64,000 bases of DNA from NCBI GenBank assembly GCA_026014745.1, contig JAOZHS010000002.1, positions 310,001-374,000 of the forward strand. Direction: 5' to 3'. Positions within the stretch are counted from its first letter, which is position 1; each line of letters opens with the position of its first letter. Of the stretch, positions 43,521 through 51,318 are shown in pieces. A program made the position numbers and the translations under genes. This DNA comes from Candidatus Bathyarchaeota archaeon. GTDB taxonomy: Archaea > Thermoproteota > Bathyarchaeia > Bathyarchaeales > Bathycorpusculaceae. The notes under the pieces were generated by a model that saw nothing but the letters and a program-made list of their open reading frames with translations, had not been told where the DNA came from and searched no databases.

Positions 43521-46277
43521 TCAAAAAAAGCGTTTCAGCTGTGTTAAGTAGGAACCAACGAGATAGGTGACACATAGAATTAACGTGATTATTGAAATTA
43601 TGCAAAAAACGTAAAACCAAGATTGGGGCTGATAAGAAATGGTTACTTCGAATTGCCCTGTAGAGTTTATGAAGAAGCCTGTTAAACCAAGGTATAGGGG
43701 CGTAGCAGTAGTTTGTTGACCATCGTATTTGGCAATCCAAGAGCTATCTAAGGATTGACTGGTCACTATAACAAAGGGATCTGTGGCGTTTATGGTTAGT
43801 TTCATTTCTGCGGGGTTGATGTTTTGGTATTGTATAAGTGATACGGTCGAGTTTGGGTTAACGTTGTAGAGTTGGTCAAGGTTTTTTGTAACAAGTTGTT
43901 TGGTATGGGAAGTCACGTTAACGTTGTTTATCCAAAGGGTATTTTTGACTGGAGAGTCAACGATTAGACCTGAACACCATATTTGTACTTGAATGTTTTT
44001 TGTGTATATGTTTGAGGGGCTGAATTGTAGTTTTGGGGTAGTCCAATTAGATTTGCCTTGGGTGGTTTCCGATGTGGCGACGTAGCTTAGAAGGGACCCG
44101 TTTGATGCGTACTCAAAAACGCGCAGGTAGGCTTGATAGTAGCCTTGTCCTTTAACGTCTGCTTGAACGTCATAAGTAGTTCCATATACAACGGGGATAG
44201 TGGGGGAACCGATTATTTCCCAGTGAAGGGGTGTATTCCAGAGGTTTACTTTAAGTGAACCGTTATCTGCCGTGATTTCTGTTACCCCGTAGGCGCTCGG
44301 ATAGCTGTTATAATTTGATTTATTTGTCCACTCTTGCAGGGCTTGGGGAGAATTGAAATTCCAGAAGGCAGCGGTCTCGTTGAGGGTTTCGATTGTTATG
44401 CTGGTTTGGTTAAATTCTGAAGTGGGGAGAACATACACGAGTGGTTTAGCCGCGTCGTATTCGTAAATGTCGAGTTCTCCGAAGGATTTTATTAAATGAA
44501 GATAAGGTTGTTCTGAGAAGAAGTCAGCCATTTTTTCAGGTGACGGCATATTTCTGTTTGTTACGTTGACATCGTTTCGTTGAAGTATGTATTTGATGTT
44601 TAGTGAGTCCAGCAGGAGTCTAAAGGTGGTTTGGTTGTTGTTAATTGTCGATTGGGACAGTTGGTTTAGAGCGGTTACCGATTCGGGTTTTAAAACGTAA
44701 CTGTAGAGGTAATCGGAAGACACTACTGGCTTGTCAATTAATGATACAAGCAGTTGGTCGATTCCGTAATAGCCCCAAGTGTAGGGCATTTGGTAGAAAT
44801 CATCCAGAGGACTAAAGAGTACTTTGTAGTCGCCGGTTTGGCTATTTATCCAAGACGCCGCGTCATACCAGTAATTGGGAATGGCTACATATGAGGAATA
44901 GGGGAAATCCTGCGTTTTGGTTTCAAGAGGGTTAAGAAGCATGGGATAAACTGCAATCAGCAGTATTGCTGCCAAAAAAACAGGAACCCCGACTTTTACT
45001 AGGCGCCTGCGTTTTTTAACCGTTAAGTTAGCTAGTTTCGCGGTGCTAAAGCCGATTAGTGGCGCCAAGAAAAGGACCATCAGTAGTGTGAATTTAGTGG
45101 TGGGTTCTCGGAACATATTCATTAGTGGCAGTTGATACAGCAAAGCGTCGCTCAAAGGTTCATGGATGCCTTTTGCGAGGAACAGAAAAACGAGGATACC
45201 CGCCATTAGGCACACGTTGAGTTTTGATTTGTCGGTTTTAAAGAGTAACGCGGTTGCTGCCAAAATGAAGGGCACAAAGACCAGTATGGCAAGGATAGGT
45301 TGGAACGGCGGGGCTTGTGCACCGACTGCTAGGGAGGTATACTGAGAGATTACTAAGGGGCTGGAATATGAGTAGAGGTAGGGGACGTAGTCGGGGAGCC
45401 AACTCCAGATGCCGTTTAGCCAAAACAGGTTGAGGAAAGAGGACCGTTCTTGGGTCCAACTCCAACTGCCGATGTTTATTGTGGAATTGAGGGCGTGTGG
45501 AGAAAAAAGATAGACGTTGAGGAAAGGCAGAAGCCACCATATGTTAAGGGGGATGGCGGTTAAGGCGATTTTTCCTATAGTTACAAGTAGAGGGCGTAGT
45601 TGTTTTCGGTATTTTATTAAATCGTATAGTACTACGAGGAATAATGCGATTAGCATTAGAACAATGTTTGTGGGATTTATGCTTGCCACCGAGAAGGCGA
45701 TCATTGAAGTGATCGCTAAACAGATAATCAGCCGGTTTGCATGTCGATTTTTTTGGGAGTAAGCGGCAGCCACTGCATTAATTAGCAATGCAACGAGCAG
45801 TGGGATAAAGGTGTAAGTCCAAGCCAAGCCCAGATTTAGTCGGCTTTGCATTACGAAAAAATTAAACATGTAAAATATGCTTGCGATTAACGGAGCTACC
45901 TGCAGGGCGGGGTAGAGGGATTTTGTGAGATAAAGCATTGAAAGCCCTGCACCGATTAAAAAGAAGATTTGAAAAACGATCTGGATGGCGTTGACGTTTA
46001 GCCCAAAGGAGTGCAAGGAAACTGCTATGTACTCGTAGATTATGTAGGCGGGGGTTAAATCGGCGGTGCCCATTGGATTGGGAGACCACAGGTATCTTGC
46101 GGTGTTTAGGGTTTTTTGGAAGTTTATGTAGTTTGGGTAACTGTCGCCGTTGCTTATAATGAATCCAGGTTGGAACCAAAAGAGGGGGATAAGCCCTAAG
46201 AGGACTATGATAAGGACTGCCAAAAGGGTTGTTCTATGGAGTGCTGTAAAAGTCCTCAAGCGAGTTAGTAACGGCAT
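43521..46277 (-). CDS. Large membrane glycosyltransferase candidate (GT-C, DUF3367-like)
   Basis: The 918-residue protein has about 12-13 membrane helices in residues 18-450, then an outer domain with beta-rich carbohydrate-binding character (residues 640-800), and a final helix. The first outer loop reads ISNGDSYPNYINF (D45), like the acid residue of arabinofuranosyltransferase-type GT-C enzymes (DUF3367 group). It probably adds sugars from a lipid-phosphate donor outside the cell, or transfers a glycan to protein. The last 20 residues after the helix are short and basic. Confidence 0.6.
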   Translation of the reverse strand: MPLLTRLRTFTALHRTTLLAVLIIVLLGLIPLFWFQPGFIISNGDSYPNYINFQKTLNTARYLWSPNPMGTADLTPAYIIYEYIAVSLHSFGLNVNAIQIVFQIFFLIGAGLSMLYLTKSLYPALQVAPLIASIFYMFNFFVMQSRLNLGLAWTYTFIPLLVALLINAVAAAYSQKNRHANRLIICLAITSMIAFSVASINPTNIVLMLIALFLVVLYDLIKYRKQLRPLLVTIGKIALTAIPLNIWWLLPFLNVYLFSPHALNSTINIGSWSWTQERSSFLNLFWLNGIWSWLPDYVPYLYSYSSPLVISQYTSLAVGAQAPPFQPILAILVFVPFILAATALLFKTDKSKLNVCLMAGILVFLFLAKGIHEPLSDALLYQLPLMNMFREPTTKFTLLMVLFLAPLIGFSTAKLANLTVKKRRRLVKVGVPVFLAAILLIAVYPMLLNPLETKTQDFPYSSYVAIPNYWYDAASWINSQTGDYKVLFSPLDDFYQMPYTWGYYGIDQLLVSLIDKPVVSSDYLYSYVLKPESVTALNQLSQSTINNNQTTFRLLLDSLNIKYILQRNDVNVTNRNMPSPEKMADFFSEQPYLHLIKSFGELDIYEYDAAKPLVYVLPTSEFNQTSITIETLNETAAFWNFNSPQALQEWTNKSNYNSYPSAYGVTEITADNGSLKVNLWNTPLHWEIIGSPTIPVVYGTTYDVQADVKGQGYYQAYLRVFEYASNGSLLSYVATSETTQGKSNWTTPKLQFSPSNIYTKNIQVQIWCSGLIVDSPVKNTLWINNVNVTSHTKQLVTKNLDQLYNVNPNSTVSLIQYQNINPAEMKLTINATDPFVIVTSQSLDSSWIAKYDGQQTTATPLYLGLTGFFINSTGQFEVTISYQPQSWFYVFCIISIITLILCVTYLVGSYLTQLKRFF

Positions 46278-46370
46278 TACTTTATTTTGAGTGTAACTAT
46301 ATTAATAAAGTTGAAGAAAAAAACGTACTCAGGGCAAACAGGGCATTTAGCAAAAAAGTGGACGCCCGAT

Positions 46371-47393
46371 TCATCGCACATTTGGAACGCCAACACTCTT
46401 CATTATCACAAGTTTACAGTAGCCCCTAACCATTTTCTTCCCCAAAACGCGGTCAGAGGTTTTTCTCAACTGTTGAACTCTCAGTCTATCACGGTAGGCA
46501 TCTGGGAAAAATCTAACATTATAAGAAACAGCCCTCAAGAGAGCAACAGCAGTCTGGGGCTTTTTATAGGAAAACCACAGAGCGCTCTCAAAGAGCAATG
46601 CCCCACAGTAAAAAGGCAGTATCCCGAAAACGTTTGCTAAATCATAGTTCTTAAGCAGAGTCCGCAGTGTGTTTCGTTCTCTAAAAAAAATACGTTGATT
46701 ATTGGTTGAATATTTTGAGGCTTTGAGTACGCCGCCCTCTAGGCTGCCGCCGCTTGCATGAAAAATCTTTGCTGAACCGTTTACTGTGAGTAAATAACCG
46801 GCAAGTTGGGCGCGCCAACTTAGGTCTAAATCCTCCGCGAACATAAAATAGTTGTCATCAAAAGCGCCGATTTTTCTAATTACGTCAGATTTAATCAGCA
46901 TCGCGCAACCGGAAACAAAAAAGACTTTGTTTTTATCTTCAGGTTTTTTTAGCGCTAAGGGATAGCCGAACCTGTCGATGGTCATGCCGAGTTCCTGAAG
47001 GGTTTCTCGATTATACAGGTCGTACACTGCCGGAGCGACAATACCCAATGACTCGTCACTCTGGATTGTGTCAACTATTTTTTGTAGAAGGTCCCTGTCT
47101 GCGGCTGTATCGTTATTGACTAAGAAAAGGTAGGCAGGATTTTGTTTTTGTGCATATGCTATTGCAAGGTTGTTTCCTTGAGCAAACCCAACGTTTTTTG
47201 AGCCCTCTATGACTAAAACGTTTGGGAAGTTTTTTTTGATGAAATTCACTGAATTGTCAGTTGAAGCATTATCGTAAACTATTATCGAGTAATTCGGATA
47301 AGTTTGTTCTTGAAGAGAGCTGAGGCAGTTATTTAGGTATTTTAAACCGTTATAGTTGACAATAATTATTGCTACTTTGGGTGCCTTAATCAT
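46371..47393 (-). CDS. GT2-family glycosyltransferase (rhamnosyltransferase-like)
   Basis: The 340-residue protein has AIIIVNYNGLKYLNNCLSSL, VYDNASTDNS, FLVNNDTAADRDLL (metal motif) and MFAEDLDLSWRAQLAGYLLT (catalytic ED). This set is typical of inverting GT2 rhamnosyltransferase-type enzymes of polysaccharide loci. One weak hydrophobic stretch near residue 262 may associate with the membrane. Its start overlaps the end of the next upstream gene by eight bases. Confidence 0.85.
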   Translation of the reverse strand: MIKAPKVAIIIVNYNGLKYLNNCLSSLQEQTYPNYSIIVYDNASTDNSVNFIKKNFPNVLVIEGSKNVGFAQGNNLAIAYAQKQNPAYLFLVNNDTAADRDLLQKIVDTIQSDESLGIVAPAVYDLYNRETLQELGMTIDRFGYPLALKKPEDKNKVFFVSGCAMLIKSDVIRKIGAFDDNYFMFAEDLDLSWRAQLAGYLLTVNGSAKIFHASGGSLEGGVLKASKYSTNNQRIFFRERNTLRTLLKNYDLANVFGILPFYCGALLFESALWFSYKKPQTAVALLRAVSYNVRFFPDAYRDRLRVQQLRKTSDRVLGKKMVRGYCKLVIMKSVGVPNVR

Positions 47394-48468
47394 TATTTAT
47401 CAACTTAAGGAAGCACTCAGCTGTTATATCCCAACTAAATTGCTTAGCATAATTTAAAGCATTTACACTTAACTTCTCCTTCAACCCGACATCAGTCAAA
47501 ACATCAATGCTTTTACACGCTAAATCTTCAACATCACCGTTCTTTGCCAGTAGACCAGTCTCGCAGTTTCTCACACTATCACATAAACCGGGCGCATCAT
47601 AAGCAACCGCAGGTGTACCCAACGCGTTTGCCTCGATAACATTGAGACCCCATCCTTCACGTACGCCTGAAACTAAAAGGAGGGAACATTTTTTGAGCAA
47701 TGCCCTGCGTTGATCTGAATCTATATTTCCGAAGAACTTTACGCCTGAACCAGCTATACCTTCTAATTGCTTCCTGAAGGGGCCATCGCCAAAAACCCAT
47801 AATTCAGCATCAGGAACTTTCTGTTTAATGATTTCAAACGCCCGGATAGCATGGTCGGGTCTTTTTGCATGCTTCAACCGACCAGAAAAAGCCACTATGG
47901 GTTTTGATTCCTTCCCAGACAAATCCGATAGAGGTTTAAAATTCAAGCCTTCAGGCACAATTGACACATCTCTAAAGCCTAATGCCATCAAATCTTTGCG
48001 TGTACTCTCGGAAACCGTAACGGTAGGTATGTTTACGTATTGTTTTAGCCAACGGTTTTCAAGAAAATGATAGCCGACGTAGCTGACGGGGAAGGGCGTT
48101 TCATAAAACCAAAATTCTCTGGCTAGCTGATGAATCAGCGCTACCACTTTTTCATGGTTTTTCACAAATTTCTGGGCAAAAAAAGGCTGCGTGTTTATTT
48201 CATCAATAACAACATCAAAGCCGTCGTGCCTAAAGCGGTTCAGATAGGCTTTTTTTGCTTCCCCATAAATTCCAAATCGTCCGCCTGCTCTGACGATTTT
48301 TATTCCGTCAATGCACTCTTCTTTTTTGCAACCCGCATACTCTGAAGTAAACAAAGTCACGTCATGACCATGGGCAACCCAGCGTTTAGCGACTTCATAT
48401 GTGAAAACTTCAGCGCCGCCCATGGAAGGGTTTAGCCAGCAACGCCAATTAAACCAGAGTATGTTCAT
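47386..48468 (-). CDS. GT4-family glycosyltransferase 7
   Basis: The 360-residue protein starts MNILWFNWRCWLNPSMGGAE and has IVAFSGRLKHAKRPDHAIRA and SGVREGWGLNVIEANALGTP, both GT4 signatures. GSLT-like substrates cannot be read. ATG 48468 is chosen over the GTG 12 bases earlier because relatives start at MNILW and GTGA lies eight bases upstream. It forms an overlapping pair with the rhamnosyltransferase-like gene. Confidence 0.85.
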   Translation of the reverse strand: MNILWFNWRCWLNPSMGGAEVFTYEVAKRWVAHGHDVTLFTSEYAGCKKEECIDGIKIVRAGGRFGIYGEAKKAYLNRFRHDGFDVVIDEINTQPFFAQKFVKNHEKVVALIHQLAREFWFYETPFPVSYVGYHFLENRWLKQYVNIPTVTVSESTRKDLMALGFRDVSIVPEGLNFKPLSDLSGKESKPIVAFSGRLKHAKRPDHAIRAFEIIKQKVPDAELWVFGDGPFRKQLEGIAGSGVKFFGNIDSDQRRALLKKCSLLLVSGVREGWGLNVIEANALGTPAVAYDAPGLCDSVRNCETGLLAKNGDVEDLACKSIDVLTDVGLKEKLSVNALNYAKQFSWDITAECFLKLINND

Positions 48469-48495
48469 TGCTGATTTCACTTAGGAATAGAGGGG

Positions 48496-49233
48496 CTATA
48501 TGTCTTTTGTTACAATTGAACGTTGATACCAACGAGTTATCTTTAGTCGGTATGCGATGCCCAGCAAATCGACAAACATACGCCAAACTTCTTTAGGCTT
48601 AAATTGAGAAGTGATATTGAGTGATACAGGCATTTCAACGATTTTTAGATCAAAAAGGTGAGCAACCGCCAATAATTCTACGTCAAAAGCGTAGCGTTTC
48701 ACGGCAAGGCGGGGAATAATATCGTTAACTGCACTGCGTTTCATTGCCTTTAAGCCGACTTGCGTGTCTTTTAGGTTAAATCCAATCAATAACCTGACTA
48801 GCACGTTAAATGTGCGGCTGAGGAACTTTCGGCCAAAGGGCATGGAAACAACAGAATTAGGATGCCATTTGGTAGCGATTACTAAATCAGCGTGCTCCAA
48901 TTCTTTAACATACATTGAGATGACAGCGGGGTCTATGTCCATGTCGCTATCAATGAAGACTACTATGTCGCCGGTTGCCTCGAAAAAGCCAGTTTTTACT
49001 GCATACCCTTTGCCGGTGTTTTTTGGGTAGTGGATAACTTTTACGTGACAGTTTCTTTGAGCATATTGGAGGGCTTTAGTGAAGGTTTTGTCTTTACTTC
49101 CATCGTCTACGACCAGAATTTCGTATTGAATGGAATTATCCTTAATCATATGGTCAATGGTTCCCAAGGTGTCCTCAATGAAGATTTCTTCATTGTATGC
49201 AGGAAGTACAAAAGAAAAATTAACTTGACCCAT
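48496..49233 (-). CDS. GT2 dolichyl-phosphate glucosyltransferase-like
   Basis: The 245-residue GT-A enzyme has FVLPAYNEEIFIEDTLGTID, VVDDGSKDKTF, VVFIDSDMDIDPAVI (DxD), and DTQVGLKAMKRSAV. It lacks C-terminal membrane helices and resembles ALG5-type enzymes that make polyprenyl-phosphate glucose, donor for the GT-C-type proteins nearby. The ATG overlaps the stop of a small membrane reading frame upstream. Confidence 0.85.
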   Translation of the reverse strand: MGQVNFSFVLPAYNEEIFIEDTLGTIDHMIKDNSIQYEILVVDDGSKDKTFTKALQYAQRNCHVKVIHYPKNTGKGYAVKTGFFEATGDIVVFIDSDMDIDPAVISMYVKELEHADLVIATKWHPNSVVSMPFGRKFLSRTFNVLVRLLIGFNLKDTQVGLKAMKRSAVNDIIPRLAVKRYAFDVELLAVAHLFDLKIVEMPVSLNITSQFKPKEVWRMFVDLLGIAYRLKITRWYQRSIVTKDI

Positions 49234-49519
49234 TTAGAACCACTTCGTGTTTTCTATTTTTTCTAAAAGACGCCAACTGCAGGATTACGCCCACAGTCAA
49301 AGCGAAGTAGGCGCAGTTGGCAACTGATTCTGCAACAAATTCTGAACCGCCGGCTAAGAATACAGCTGCGGCAACTAAAAGAGCAAGAAACCCAGCGATA
49401 AAGAGATAACTCCAGTCTTCAATTGTAAGCGCCTGAAATTTTGCCAGAATTTGGCGTATATTAGTTTCATTGCTAGTTGTAGTGATATTGAGCTTCCTAG
49501 GCCTTTCCTTCCTATTTAT
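49220..49519 (-). pseudogene. Small two-helix membrane reading frame lacking a standard start
   Basis: Between stops at 49520-49522 and 49220-49222 the minus strand is open and protein-like: a polar N-terminus (NETNIRQILAKFQALTIEDW), a helix YLFIAGFLALLVAAAVFLAG, and a second ANCAYFALTVGVILQLASF, ending in basic residues. No ATG, GTG or TTG occurs before the second helix. It may be a gene broken near its 5' end or one using an unusual start codon. Its end overlaps the dolichyl-phosphate glucosyltransferase-like gene by 14 bases. Confidence 0.45.
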
Positions 49520-49627
49520 TTATGTGTGCGTTCCTGAATTTAACGTTTCGCAAAAGGCACATTATGCTAATTTATAGTTAATATTTAGCCAATTTATCCA
49601 TAACATTCCAGAAATTTTGTATTACAA

Positions 49628-51250
49628 TCAAATAGGCAAATACTTGTAAATTGCAATATTATTGCTGTGATACAGCATTTGGAAAGACGAAGGCGCATTT
49701 GTTTGCCCATACCATCCGGTGCCGTTAATCCACCAAATTAGATACAGAGGGGCAGGATTATTTGCGTGCGTAGTGTTTGCTGCCTCTGCGGGGTCACCGT
49801 AAGAATACGGAATCACCCTGTCGCCATCAAAGTCTAAAGTTGCCCAACCGTAGAAGGCTGAATGCACGAGCAGATTACCGTCTTGGGGCAGATTATTTTT
49901 CGCCCAGTTGAGTGCGTTGACAACGTCTTGACAGTCACTTAGCTGAACCGTGTTCTGGAGCATAGATTTAGGAATGTAGGTGGGGTAACTACCATAATAG
50001 CTCAGGGCGTCGCTGTTAGGCAGCACCATAAAACCTAAACTCAAAAAGACCAGCAGCGAACCAACCGCCAATTTGTACCCGACATGATACCATCGCCATT
50101 TTAGCCTACTAAGACCCTCAACTGCATAAAACGCAAGGGGGAAAATAAGCAGAAGCGTCCAACGGTAAGGTAGTACGCCGCCTAAAAAGAAACTGTTGGG
50201 CAGCACCATCGCAAGGACCAAGGGAACCAGAAGCCAAATGAGCCATGCTTTGAGTTGGAGGTTGCTTTTGAAGCGAACTCCAAAGATAAGCAAGGGAACA
50301 AGCGGGAGATAACAGAAGGCGAGGAAACCCAAGGTGTTAGTAACTAATGCCAGTTGGGAATAGGAAGTGATGGATTGAAAACCTGCTGCGAAATTGCCCG
50401 AATAACCTGTAAATGGAACGCTGTAGAGGAAGTAATTACCGTAAAGTATGCCCAGGAACAGCGATGCAGCAGGAAGGGAACAGAGGACCAATTTTAGTCC
50501 TTCGACTTTTTGGTTTTTTAGAAGCATATTCACGATTGTTGCAAGAACAATAAAAAACATGATAACTGTAACAAGTTGATGGGTGAATGCAATCAAGAGA
50601 AGACTTAAAGAAAGGATTATTGCGGTTTTTGGGGTTAGATGGTTTTTGTGTAAGCAAATTAAGGCGATGAATAGAAAGATTAGACCCAGTTCGGAGCGGA
50701 ACATGTCCCATGATATGCGTAAGCTCACAAAAAATAGGGTTGAAAGAAGGGCTACGGTTAGGCTTTTGTTGGGTGACCATGATAGGGCTTTGTTGGCATA
50801 GTAGTAGACGGCGAGGGATAGTAAGCCCAAAAGTATGGGGGCAAATATTTTAAGCGTGAAAACTATGGAGGCGCCTGCGGAAGTTACTGTCATCAGCATC
50901 AGATAAATCAAGGGCGCTGAAGAGACTAAATGCCAAAAGTCCACGCCGTTAGCTAACCAGTTAAGGGTGTTGGGGACATAATAGGCGATTGTGTCAAATC
51001 CAACCAAGTACGGACCCATTAAAATTTCAGGTATGGCTCGAACTATTGTTGGAATCAAAAACGCTATGAAGGGAATTATGAAGGATGCGTTTTTGCTAAA
51101 CCAAAGAGTACGTTTATTTTGAGCCACTTTTAACCGCCAATTTGGATAAATGTCAGAGTAATAGTGTGTAAGTCGCCAGCCTAAATGCCTTGCGTCTACA
51201 TGAAGTTCAGCGTTTTTAGGCATTAGAACCTTTTTGTTTCTTGAATACAC
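49628..51250 (-). CDS. Multi-membrane GT-C-type glycosyltransferase candidate
   Basis: The 540-residue protein has about 11-12 membrane helices from residue 55 to 415 and a small outer C-terminal domain. The first outer loop is LVGFDTIAYYVPN (D86), like the catalytic acid of GT-C enzymes such as oligosaccharyltransferases and mannosyltransferases. The C-terminal domain lacks a WWDYG motif, so it is not a standard AglB. It is separated from the surface-protein gene by a T-tract terminator. An in-frame ATG at 51223 is an alternative start. Confidence 0.6.
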   Translation of the reverse strand: MYSRNKKVLMPKNAELHVDARHLGWRLTHYYSDIYPNWRLKVAQNKRTLWFSKNASFIIPFIAFLIPTIVRAIPEILMGPYLVGFDTIAYYVPNTLNWLANGVDFWHLVSSAPLIYLMLMTVTSAGASIVFTLKIFAPILLGLLSLAVYYYANKALSWSPNKSLTVALLSTLFFVSLRISWDMFRSELGLIFLFIALICLHKNHLTPKTAIILSLSLLLIAFTHQLVTVIMFFIVLATIVNMLLKNQKVEGLKLVLCSLPAASLFLGILYGNYFLYSVPFTGYSGNFAAGFQSITSYSQLALVTNTLGFLAFCYLPLVPLLIFGVRFKSNLQLKAWLIWLLVPLVLAMVLPNSFFLGGVLPYRWTLLLIFPLAFYAVEGLSRLKWRWYHVGYKLAVGSLLVFLSLGFMVLPNSDALSYYGSYPTYIPKSMLQNTVQLSDCQDVVNALNWAKNNLPQDGNLLVHSAFYGWATLDFDGDRVIPYSYGDPAEAANTTHANNPAPLYLIWWINGTGWYGQTNAPSSFQMLYHSNNIAIYKYLPI

Positions 51251-51281
51251 AAAGAAAGCAGAGTTGTCTTTTGAAGGTTGA

Positions 51282-51304
51282 TTAAAAATAAAAAAAAAGA
51301 AAAG
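51282..51304 (-). terminator. Long T-tract after the PQQ-propeller gene
   Basis: Read on the minus strand, a T-rich run of about 22 bases follows the surface-protein stop by 15 bases. This is a typical archaeal intrinsic terminator and would stop a strongly expressed transcript. Confidence 0.6.
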
Positions 51305-51318
51305 GATTGGTTGTTGTT

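Noticed and set aside
49628-51250. AglB oligosaccharyltransferase
   Set aside because: Topology fits GT-C, but the WWDYG motif and the long outer domain of AglB are absent.
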